Assembly: GCA_030425785.1 (NCBI GenBank)
Contig: JAUHYJ010000326.1
Coordinates: forward strand, 1 to 5,043
Length of the DNA: 5,043 bases
Reading direction: 5' to 3'
Source: Acidimicrobiia bacterium
GTDB lineage: Bacteria; Actinomycetota; Acidimicrobiia; Acidimicrobiales; Ilumatobacteraceae
How positions within the stretch are numbered: the first letter of the stretch is position 1; the number at the start of each line of letters is the position of its first letter. The position numbers and the translations under genes were made by a program. Below the pieces are notes generated by a model that was not told the origin of the DNA, ran no database searches, and saw only the letters and a list, made by a program, of their open reading frames with translations. Positions 1-5,043 of the stretch are shown piece by piece.

Positions 1-23
1 CGCACCGCCGCAGAGCGGGTGAG

Positions 24-1391
24 CTACTCAGCCGCTTCGGCGAGCGCTTCGCTGAGCGCCGGGTGGACCAACAGCGACTCGTAGATGTCGCTCACCTTCA
101 GGTTGGCGGTGACCGCCAGCGCGATGACGCTGATCAGTTCGGCGGCGTGACGGCCGACGATCGAGCCGCCGAGCACGACGCCGGTCGCCGGGTCGGAGAT
201 GATCTTCACGAAGCCGCGTGGGTCGTTGTTGATGTGTGCTTTGGCGGTGGTGGCGAACGGCACCTTCGTCACCCGGATCTTACGCCCGCTCGAGAACGCC
301 TCGGCCTCGGCCAGCCCGACATCGGCGATCTCGGGTTCGGTGAAGATCGCCGAGGCCGCCTTGTCGTAGTCGAGGTGACGGTGCGACACGGTGTGCAGTC
401 CCATCACGTGCTCGGCGACCTTGCGGCCCTGCATCGACGCGACCGAGGCGAGGGGCAGCTTGCCCGACACGTCGCCGGCGGCGTAGATGTGCGACTGGTT
501 CGTGACGCAGTGGTGGTTGATGTCGATGTAGCCCCACTGGTTGACGTCGACGCCCGCCGCGTCGAGCCCGAGTTCGTCGGTGTTCGGGACCGAGCCGATG
601 GCGAGCACCGCGTGCGACGACCGCACCGTGCGTCCGTCGTCGCAGCGCACGACCACCCCGCCGGTCTCGTCGTCGCGCTCGATCGCCTCGGCGCGGGCAC
701 CCTTGAGCAGCTTGACGCCGCGCTGCACGAAGTCGTCCTCGAGCACCCCGGCGACCTCGGGGTCCTTGCCGGGCAGGACGTGCTGGCGGCTGACGACCAG
801 CGTGACCTCGGCGCCGAACGACGAGAACATGTGGACGAACTCGACGCCGGTGACGCCGGATCCGATGACCGTGATGCTGTCGGGGAACACCTTGGGCGGG
901 TAGCAGTCGCGGGTGGTGAGGATCCGGTCGCCGTCGGGCGCGCACCAGTCGGGGATGCGCGGCCGCGACCCGGTCGACACGAGGGCGGCGTCGAACTCGA
1001 TCGTCTGCGAGCCCGCTGCGCCGGTGACCTCCGCGGTGTTCGGGCCGGTGAACCGACCCGCGCCGGTGATCATGCGGACGCCCTGACTGGCGAGCAGTTC
1101 GGTGATGTCGTCGTTGAGCGAGCCCTGGATGGCCTGCACCCGTGATGTGAGCGCCTCGGTGTCGATCTGCGGGATCGCCTGGGCGAGCCCCATGCCCGGC
1201 AGTCGTCGCGAGAAGCTCATCGCGCCGCCGGTGGCGATCATCGTCTTCGACGGGATGCAGTCCCACAGGTTGGCGGCACCACCGAACACGTCGCGCTCGA
1301 CGATCGTGACCTCGGCGCCGAGCCGAGCTGCGTAGGTGGCCGCCTGGTAGCCCGCCGGGCCACCACCGAGGATCAGGAATCGCACGCTCAC
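24..1391 (-). CDS. lpdA: LpdA-like NAD(P)H-quinone reductase / dihydrolipoamide dehydrogenase family flavoprotein
   Basis: This 455-residue protein has the full layout of the class I pyridine-nucleotide-disulfide oxidoreductases. The N-terminal FAD-binding loop is GGGPAGYQAA (residues 9-18). The NAD(P)-binding Rossmann motif is GSGVTGVEF (177-185), the second FAD contact is IYAAGDVSG (302-310), and a C-terminal dimerisation domain follows from about 340 to 455. In the redox-active site the usual first Cys is Ala40 and only Cys45 remains (GGAANLWDCIPSK, 37-49), so the classical disulfide cannot form. Mycobacterium tuberculosis LpdA (Rv3303c), a quinone reductase rather than a true lipoamide dehydrogenase, has the same Ala pattern as I recall it, and it also resembles this protein around GSVPNT and LPLASVASMQG. 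Unlike that protein, this one keeps the His-Glu pair (His443, Glu448 in HPALSE). Likely role: cytosolic FAD-dependent electron transfer from NAD(P)H to quinones or similar acceptors. The start is GTG at 1391, with no Shine-Dalgarno; a second in-frame GTG lies at 1385. The gene follows the M15 peptidase gene on the same strand after 49 bp. The family is certain; the substrate is inferred. Confidence 0.9.
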   Translation of the reverse strand: MSVRFLILGGGPAGYQAATYAARLGAEVTIVERDVFGGAANLWDCIPSKTMIATGGAMSFSRRLPGMGLAQAIPQIDTEALTSRVQAIQGSLNDDITELLASQGVRMITGAGRFTGPNTAEVTGAAGSQTIEFDAALVSTGSRPRIPDWCAPDGDRILTTRDCYPPKVFPDSITVIGSGVTGVEFVHMFSSFGAEVTLVVSRQHVLPGKDPEVAGVLEDDFVQRGVKLLKGARAEAIERDDETGGVVVRCDDGRTVRSSHAVLAIGSVPNTDELGLDAAGVDVNQWGYIDINHHCVTNQSHIYAAGDVSGKLPLASVASMQGRKVAEHVMGLHTVSHRHLDYDKAASAIFTEPEIADVGLAEAEAFSSGRKIRVTKVPFATTAKAHINNDPRGFVKIISDPATGVVLGGSIVGRHAAELISVIALAVTANLKVSDIYESLLVHPALSEALAEAAE

Positions 1392-1397
1392 GTCGTC

Positions 1398-1403
1398 AGG
1401 CTA
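1398..1403 (-). promoter_or_regulatory. Putative -10 box for leaderless transcription of the LpdA-like gene
   Basis: Read on the minus strand, TAGCCT matches the actinobacterial TAnnnT -10 consensus and is followed by 6 nt (GACGAC) and then the GTG start. This spacing would place the transcription start at the first base of the start codon, giving a leaderless mRNA. No Shine-Dalgarno sequence is visible here, which agrees with that reading. No convincing -35 hexamer is seen. The gene could also be co-transcribed with the M15 peptidase gene upstream. Confidence 0.5.
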
Positions 1404-1421
1404 GTGGCAGGCCCGCGTGTG

Positions 1422-1440
1422 GACCGCCCGTCGCCCGGTC
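1422..1440 (-). other. Short inverted repeat after the M15 peptidase stop codon
   Basis: Immediately downstream of the M15 peptidase TGA on the minus strand, GACCG and CGGTC form a 5-bp perfect stem around a 9-nt G/C-rich loop. It sits where a terminator or mRNA 3' end structure would be expected. There is no following U-run and the stem is short, so it may be no more than a weak pause or chance pairing in GC-rich sequence. Confidence 0.25.
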
Positions 1441-2793
1441 TCAGTCGTGATCGTGGTCGTGATCGTGCGCGCCGTCCTCGCCGTCGAGGGTCAGCACATC
1501 AGCGCCGAGCTCGACGGCGCCCACCGACTGGGTCAGCGCGTTGACGACGTTCGGGCAGTACTCGACGTCCGCGACGACCTGGTCGCGGGGTTCACCGACC
1601 CACTCGAAGTGCATGCCGTCGGGCGTGCGGAAGTTCCCGCCCCACGCGAAGCCGTGCTTGCGGAAGATGCGGACGACGTCGCAGCTCATCTTCGGGACGC
1701 AGCCCAGACAGTTCGACACGGTGTTCATGTCGATCGCCTGACCGTACGAGTGGCGCGACAGGAACCCGATCTGACCGCTCACCCGACTGAACCGCGCCCC
1801 GCCGTAGCACCCGCCGTAGGTGTTGGTGTTCCCGACGTCGATCGCACCGCCGAGGCCGGCCGCGGCCATCTCGGCGAGCGCCGCTCGCAGGTCGCCGACC
1901 ACGGCGCGATGGCAGCGCGCGCGGATCCGGATCTGGTCGTTCAGCAGCTCGCGGTCGTCGGGCAGGTTGGTGGCGACCCAGTCGGGGTGCATCGAGATCG
2001 AGCCGTCGCCGTTGAACCGGTAGATCGGCTCGCCGAGCAGCACCTTGGTGTCCATCGTGTCGAGGGTCGAGTCCGGTCTCGGCGGGTCCCAGCTGCGGGC
2101 GACGCGAGTGTCGGGACGGTCGTCGAGCCCCTCGCGAGCGATCGCTGCGTCGAGCGCGGCGCGATCGAAGTCGTGGATGACGACCCGCGTGTCCTCGGTG
2201 GCGCCCAGCCGGGCGGCGACGTCGTAGGTGAAGACGAGCTCGGCCGCGCCGATCTCGTCGGGCCCGAAGATGGCACTGATGGGGAACGAGACCGGTGAGC
2301 CGTTCGCGGCGCGCATGTGGACGACGTCGCCGACCCGGGCGCCGGTCAGCTCTGCGGTGACCTCGTTCATGACGGCGGTGTCGGGGTCGAGTGCGGCGGC
2401 GACGTCGGGGCTCGTGATGCGGCCGATCGGCGCCGCGGGCGCCGACAGGTACACCATGGGGATGAGCCAGCCGGCGGGCGCTGCGTGCACGGTCTGGTCG
2501 CCCCGGGTGATCGACGTCATCCCGAGCGAACCGGTGCGGGCGACGGTCGACCCACCACCGGATGCCGCCGCGACACGACGAGCGGCGTCGACCACCGCTG
2601 CGTCGACCTCGCGAACGTCGAACATCACCACGAGATCGCCGACCGGCGTCGGGATGCGTTCGGCCTCCTCGGCGACCTCGGCGCCCGCACCGATCCCGGC
2701 GCCGCTGACGAACGTGGCGATCGCGAGGCCCGAGGCCACCGCCACGAGCAGGGTGAGACCGAGCGCACGGCGAGAGCGGGCAGGGTTCGACAC
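1441..2793 (-). CDS. Membrane-anchored or secreted M15-family zinc peptidase (VanY/Ply500-type D-Ala or L-Ala-D-Glu peptidase domain)
   Basis: From the preferred GTG at 2793 the protein has 450 residues. A short basic N-terminus (PARSRR) precedes one hydrophobic segment at about 10-37, a signal peptide or single membrane anchor, so the rest is predicted to lie outside the membrane. Residues about 50-235 resemble the extracytoplasmic MacB/FtsX permease domain (for example LTGARVGDVVHMRAANG, 149-165). Residues about 280-400 form an M15 zinc peptidase domain: SRHSYGQAID (346-355) supplies ligands His348 and Asp355, and WGG (384-386) is followed by DGMHFEW (392-398) with ligand His395 and probable base Asp392. 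Family members cut D-Ala-D-Ala or L-Ala-D-Glu bonds of peptidoglycan; the exact bond cannot be read here. Six cysteines (294, 329, 362, 365, 371, 413) suggest disulfides. The tail ends in four His-Asp pairs. A longer start at GTG 2841 would add 16 residues but would read through the putative -10 box and put a poor leader before the signal sequence. It is divergent from lysS and upstream of the LpdA-like gene. Confidence 0.85.
   Translation of the reverse strand: MSNPARSRRALGLTLLVAVASGLAIATFVSGAGIGAGAEVAEEAERIPTPVGDLVVMFDVREVDAAVVDAARRVAAASGGGSTVARTGSLGMTSITRGDQTVHAAPAGWLIPMVYLSAPAAPIGRITSPDVAAALDPDTAVMNEVTAELTGARVGDVVHMRAANGSPVSFPISAIFGPDEIGAAELVFTYDVAARLGATEDTRVVIHDFDRAALDAAIAREGLDDRPDTRVARSWDPPRPDSTLDTMDTKVLLGEPIYRFNGDGSISMHPDWVATNLPDDRELLNDQIRIRARCHRAVVGDLRAALAEMAAAGLGGAIDVGNTNTYGGCYGGARFSRVSGQIGFLSRHSYGQAIDMNTVSNCLGCVPKMSCDVVRIFRKHGFAWGGNFRTPDGMHFEWVGEPRDQVVADVEYCPNVVNALTQSVGAVELGADVLTLDGEDGAHDHDHDHD
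1444..1467 (-). repeat. Perfect tandem 12-bp repeat encoding the His-Asp tail
   Basis: Two identical adjacent copies of GTCGTGATCGTG (plus-strand reading, 1444-1455 and 1456-1467) encode (His-Asp)x2 twice, just before the stop of the M15 peptidase. Even the codon choices are identical in both copies, which suggests a recent slippage duplication. Such a unit could expand or contract in frame by four residues at a time. Confidence 0.85.
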
Positions 2794-2801
2794 GGCGGCG
2801 C

Positions 2802-2807
2802 AGCCTA
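2802..2807 (-). promoter_or_regulatory. Putative -10 box for the M15 peptidase gene
   Basis: On the minus strand, TAGGCT fits the TAnnnT -10 consensus and lies 8 nt before the GTG at 2793, close to leaderless spacing. This is the main reason for preferring that start over the GTG at 2841. No Shine-Dalgarno sequence and no clear -35 hexamer are visible. Confidence 0.45.
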
Positions 2808-2851
2808 CCGACGCGCCCGAACGGAAGGGTGTCGGCCCCACCCCCGGCGGC

Positions 2852-2857
2852 TACGGT
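2852..2857 (+). promoter_or_regulatory. Putative -10 box for lysS
   Basis: TACGGT fits TAnnnT. It lies 3 nt before the ATG at 2861 and 9 nt before the in-frame GTG at 2867. If this is the true -10 box, transcription would begin near 2863-2864 and the GTG at 2867 would be the working start with almost no leader. A GGCGG at 2846-2850 is a weak alternative ribosome site for the ATG, which would require a promoter further upstream. No clear -35 box is seen. Confidence 0.35.
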
Positions 2858-2860
2858 CTG

Positions 2861-4411
2861 ATGTCCGTGAGCGACGCCAGCGACACCCCCGACGCGCCCG
2901 ACCCCGACGGTCGAGACGGCGACCAGCCCACCGGCAGTGGCCTCGCCGCCGAGAAGGTGCGTCGCCAGGCCCGGGTCGACGAGCTGCGCGCCCGCGGCGA
3001 CCAGCCCTACCCGTACCGGTTCGACCGTTCGCACACCCTCGCCGAGGTGCGTGCCGCGCACGGCGACATCGAGGCGGGCACGGAGACCGACGCCGAGGTC
3101 ACCGTCGCCGGACGCGTCATGCTCAAGCGCGACACCGGCAAGCTCGTGTTCGCCACCATCCAGGACCGCTCCGACCGCATCCAGCTGTTCATCTCGAAGG
3201 CGGTGGTCGGCGACGACGGTTTCGTCGACGTGAAGGAGCTCGACATCGGCGACTGGGTCGGCGTGCACGGCACGGTCATGGCGACCCGCGCCGGCGAGCT
3301 GTCGGTCAAGGCTGATCGGGTCGAGCTGCTGTCGAAGGCGATCCGTCCGCTCCCCGACAAGTGGCACGGTCTCACCGACACCGACACCCGGTTCCGCCAG
3401 CGCTACGCCGACCTGATCGTCAACGACGAGGCGCGGCGGGTGTTCGAGATCCGCCACGAGGCGATCGCCTCGTTCCGGCGCACCCTGCACGACGAGGGGT
3501 TCATCGAGGTCGAGACGCCGGTCCTGCACGTCGAGGCGGGCGGCGCCCACGCGCGACCGTTCGACACCCACCACAACGCCCTCGATCTGCCGCTCTACCT
3601 GCGCATCGCGCTCGAGTTGCACCTCAAGCGGCTGATCGTCGGCGGGATGGAGCGGGTGTACGAGATCGGTCGGGTGTTCCGCAACGAGGGCATCTCGACG
3701 CGCCACAACCCCGAGTTCACGATGATGGAGCTCTACCAGGCCTTCGTCGACTGGCAAGAGATGATGGCGATCTCCGAGCGGTTGATCACCCAGGCCGCGC
3801 GAGATGCGATCGGGACGACCGTGATCACCGTGCGCGGGCACGAGTTCGACCTCGCCGAGCCGTGGCCGCGCATCTCGATGTGTGGTGCCGTGTCCGCGGC
3901 GCTGGACAGGACGGTCCACCCGTCGCAGCCGGTCGACGACGTGCGCGCGATCGCCGACCGGCACGGGGCGAAGTACGAGGCGTCGTGGGGGTCGGGCCGC
4001 ATCATCGAGGCGCTGTTCGAGGAGCTGTGCGAGGCCGACATCGTGCGACCGACGTTCGTGACCGGTCACCCGGTCGAGATCTCGCCGCTCGCCCGCGTCG
4101 ACCGTGACGATCCACACGTCACCGAGCGCTTCGAGATCTTCTGCGACTCGCGTGAGCTCGGCAACGGCTACAGCGAGCTCAACGACCCGGTCGAACAGCG
4201 CGCCCGCTTCGACGAGGAGCAGGCCGCCAAGGAGGCCGGCGACGCCGAGCGCGGCACCGTCGACGAGGACTACCTGCGGGCGCTCGAGTACGGCATGCCG
4301 CCGACTGGCGGCCTCGGGATCGGCATGGACCGGGTGGCGATGCTGCTGGCCGGCGTCGACTCGATCCGCGAGGTGGTCTTGTTCCCGACCCTCCGGCCCG
4401 AACAGTTCTGA
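2861..4411 (+). CDS. lysS: Lysyl-tRNA synthetase, class II
   Basis: The 516-residue product ligates lysine to tRNA-Lys in the cytosol using ATP, via lysyl-adenylate. An acidic, Asp/Pro-rich N-terminal stretch (about 1-28) precedes a helix and the OB-fold anticodon-binding domain (about 79-157, with VAGRVMLKRDTGKLVFATIQD). The catalytic core begins near 175 (RFRQRYADLI). Motif 1 is around 200-220 (FIEVETP, 214-220); AGGAHARPFDTHHNALDLPL (226-245) is the lysine-enzyme signature region. Motif 2 is FRNEGIST through HNPEFTMMELY (273-292), and motif 3 is GGLGIGMDRVAMLL (483-496) with FPTLRP near the end. SELNDP (438-443) is also typical of LysS. The length is normal and no domain is missing. The open frame continues upstream antisense to the peptidase gene, but similarity begins only after this ATG; GTG at 2867 is an alternative start. 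It is probably co-transcribed with dapD, 55 bp downstream. Confidence 0.97.
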   Translation: MSVSDASDTPDAPDPDGRDGDQPTGSGLAAEKVRRQARVDELRARGDQPYPYRFDRSHTLAEVRAAHGDIEAGTETDAEVTVAGRVMLKRDTGKLVFATIQDRSDRIQLFISKAVVGDDGFVDVKELDIGDWVGVHGTVMATRAGELSVKADRVELLSKAIRPLPDKWHGLTDTDTRFRQRYADLIVNDEARRVFEIRHEAIASFRRTLHDEGFIEVETPVLHVEAGGAHARPFDTHHNALDLPLYLRIALELHLKRLIVGGMERVYEIGRVFRNEGISTRHNPEFTMMELYQAFVDWQEMMAISERLITQAARDAIGTTVITVRGHEFDLAEPWPRISMCGAVSAALDRTVHPSQPVDDVRAIADRHGAKYEASWGSGRIIEALFEELCEADIVRPTFVTGHPVEISPLARVDRDDPHVTERFEIFCDSRELGNGYSELNDPVEQRARFDEEQAAKEAGDAERGTVDEDYLRALEYGMPPTGGLGIGMDRVAMLLAGVDSIREVVLFPTLRPEQF

Positions 4412-4418
4412 ACGGGTC
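4395..4418 (+). other. Hairpin-forming sequence spanning the lysS stop codon
   Basis: GGCCCG (4395-4400) can pair with CGGGTC (4413-4418), giving six pairs including one G-U, around a 12-nt loop that contains the lysS TGA. The loop itself holds overlapping small palindromes, GAACAGTTC (4400-4408) and GTTCTGAAC (4405-4413). No U-tract follows, so an intrinsic terminator is unlikely. It could tune read-through or processing between lysS and dapD, or be incidental. Confidence 0.3.
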
Positions 4419-4429
4419 GTGCCTGGCAC
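4419..4429. repeat. Perfect 11-bp palindrome in the lysS-dapD spacer
   Basis: GTGCC-T-GGCAC is a perfect inverted repeat with a single-base centre. It lies 8 bp after the lysS stop and 37 bp before the dapD start. A one-base loop is too tight for a full hairpin, so if functional it would act as duplex DNA, for example as a regulator half-site pair. No regulator is identified. Confidence 0.3.
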
Positions 4430-4453
4430 TCCCCGCTACACCGATGCGACGAC

Positions 4454-4460
4454 GAGAGGA
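4454..4460 (+). promoter_or_regulatory. Ribosome binding site of dapD
   Basis: The purine run GAGAGGA ends 6 nt before the ATG at 4467 and contains AGAGGA, a good partial match to AGGAGG. It fixes the dapD start; the earlier ATG at 4444 is out of frame. It is the only clear Shine-Dalgarno in the window, consistent with dapD being an internal gene of a lysS-dapD transcript. Confidence 0.7.
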
Positions 4461-4466
4461 CACGAC

Positions 4467-5043
4467 ATGACACGGATGGCATGGGGCGCCGGTCTGACGA
4501 CCGAGGACGCCGACGGCAACACGCTCGACTGCTGGTACCGGTGGTACGGGTGGGGCGAGTACGGCGACGACGAGATGGTGCGGGAGTACCCCGACATCGA
4601 CGCCACGCTGGGCCTGCGCGAGCAACGCGACGAAGTCCGCAACGTCACGATCCGTCCGATCCGGATCAGCGTCGACGTCGACGAGGCGCCGGCGTCGGCC
4701 TCCGACGCCTACCTGCGACTCCACCTCCTCTCGGGCCGGCTCGCCGCGCCCCACTCGTTGAACATGGACGGCATCTTCGGCGCGCTGAACAACGCGGTGT
4801 GGACGAACCTCGGACCGGTCGCGGTCGCCGAGCTCGATGACGTGCGCCTCCGGGTGAAGCAGTCGGGCCAGGTGCTGCACGTCCACGGCGTCGACAAGTT
4901 CCCACGCATGCTCGACTACGTGGTGCCCTCCGGGGTGCGCATCGCCGACGCCTCGCGGGTACGGCTCGGCGCGCACCTCGCCGAAGGCACCGTCGTGATG
5001 CACGAGGGCTTCTGCAATTTCAACGCCGGCACGCTCGGCACGT
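4467..5043 (+). CDS. dapD: 2,3,4,5-tetrahydropyridine-2,6-dicarboxylate N-succinyltransferase, 5' part (truncated by window end)
   Basis: The frame is open from ATG 4467 to the window edge (192 complete codons plus one base) with no stop. The enzyme transfers succinyl from succinyl-CoA to tetrahydrodipicolinate in the succinylase branch of the diaminopimelate/lysine pathway in the cytosol. The sequence follows the actinobacterial DapD family closely as I recall the M. tuberculosis protein Rv1201c: an N-terminal domain (about 1-115) with SDAYLRLHLLSGRLAAPHSL (79-98) and NNAVWTNLGP (108-117), then GVDKFPRMLDYVVPSGVRIA (141-160), and the start of the left-handed beta-helix with RLGAHLAEGTVVMHEGF (166-182). 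Glu180 in MHEGF matches the residue proposed as catalytic in the mycobacterial enzyme. Relatives have roughly 320 residues, so about 60% is present; the missing part should be the rest of the beta-helix and C-terminal domain. The Trp/Tyr-rich stretch at 23-32 (WYRWYGWGEY) is unusual. It follows lysS by 55 bp on the same strand. Confidence 0.95.
   Translation, partial: MTRMAWGAGLTTEDADGNTLDCWYRWYGWGEYGDDEMVREYPDIDATLGLREQRDEVRNVTIRPIRISVDVDEAPASASDAYLRLHLLSGRLAAPHSLNMDGIFGALNNAVWTNLGPVAVAELDDVRLRVKQSGQVLHVHGVDKFPRMLDYVVPSGVRIADASRVRLGAHLAEGTVVMHEGFCNFNAGTLGT

Noticed and set aside
63..1145. Plus-strand 360-codon open frame opposite the LpdA-like gene
   Set aside because: Low-complexity Val/Asp/Arg/Gly-rich antisense shadow of a clearly identified flavoprotein gene.
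24..1391. Soluble transhydrogenase SthA or true lipoamide dehydrogenase as identity of the first gene
   Set aside because: SthA keeps the first Cys and loses the second, the reverse of what is seen here; true lipoamide dehydrogenase has both. The Ala-Cys pattern fits the LpdA/quinone-reductase group better.
1417..2298. Plus-strand 293-codon open frame opposite the M15 peptidase gene
   Set aside because: Antisense shadow with Val/Asp/Arg-rich composition and no domain; the opposite strand carries intact zinc-peptidase motifs.
2793..2841. GTG at 2841 as the start of the M15 peptidase
   Set aside because: It would place 16 extra residues with no charge pattern before the signal sequence and would translate through the putative -10 box. 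The GTG at 2793 gives a normal basic N-terminus followed by the hydrophobic segment.
2228..2860. In-frame upstream extension of lysS on the plus strand (open frame back to 2228)
   Set aside because: It lies antisense to the M15 peptidase gene, has Ala/Thr/Ser-rich shadow composition and no similarity to LysS N-termini. The LysS-like sequence starts after the ATG at 2861.
2794..2860. T-box or lysine riboswitch upstream of lysS
   Set aside because: The gap is only 67 bp and is shared with a divergent gene, too short for either element, and no T-box or lysine-riboswitch core is visible. The 55-bp spacer before dapD is also too short.
1592..4429. Very long minus-strand open frame (945 codons) across lysS and part of the peptidase gene
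   Set aside because: It is antisense to lysS and out of frame with the peptidase. Its translation is Arg/Val/Asp/His-rich with no recognisable domain, as expected when stop codons are rare in high-GC DNA.
4179..5003. Minus-strand 274-codon open frame opposite the end of lysS and dapD
   Set aside because: It overlaps two confidently identified plus-strand genes and its translation is a His/Val/Arg-rich shadow.

Overview
The window is high-GC bacterial DNA (about two thirds or more G+C by eye), packed with ordinary-looking genes and only short gaps. Three things point to an Actinomycetota source. The dapD product matches the actinobacterial (Mycobacterium-type) succinyltransferase. The first gene encodes a flavoprotein of the actinobacterial LpdA / NAD(P)H-quinone reductase type. 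Three gene starts lack a Shine-Dalgarno sequence and instead have a TAnnnT box just upstream, as in the leaderless genes common in this phylum. A deep-branching class such as Acidimicrobiia would fit, but that is a guess from protein style. No mobile element, tRNA, rRNA or CRISPR array was seen.

Layout: (1) 24-1391, minus strand: FAD/NAD(P)-dependent pyridine-nucleotide-disulfide oxidoreductase family protein with an incomplete redox Cys pair. (2) 1441-2793, minus strand, 49 bp upstream of gene 1: a membrane-anchored or secreted M15-family zinc peptidase with an unusual N-terminal domain and a His-Asp repeat tail. (3) 2794-2860: a short divergent intergenic region with one putative -10 box per strand. 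(4) 2861-4411, plus strand: class II lysyl-tRNA synthetase, complete. (5) 4412-4466: a short spacer with hairpin-forming sequence and a purine-rich ribosome binding site. (6) 4467 to the window end, plus strand: dapD, the tetrahydrodipicolinate N-succinyltransferase of the diaminopimelate/lysine pathway. It is cut by the window edge after 192 codons. Bases 1-23 downstream of gene 1 hold nothing recognisable.

The plus-strand pair links lysine/DAP synthesis (dapD) with use of lysine in translation (lysS), and the divergent M15 peptidase probably acts on peptidoglycan, which contains DAP in many actinobacteria. A shared lysine/DAP/cell-wall theme is therefore plausible, but it is inferred from gene order only. 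The window is mainly housekeeping DNA. Its most unusual item is the M15 protein, whose region between the membrane anchor and the peptidase domain looks like the extracytoplasmic domain of MacB/FtsX-type permeases. I see no clear evidence of a new multigene system.
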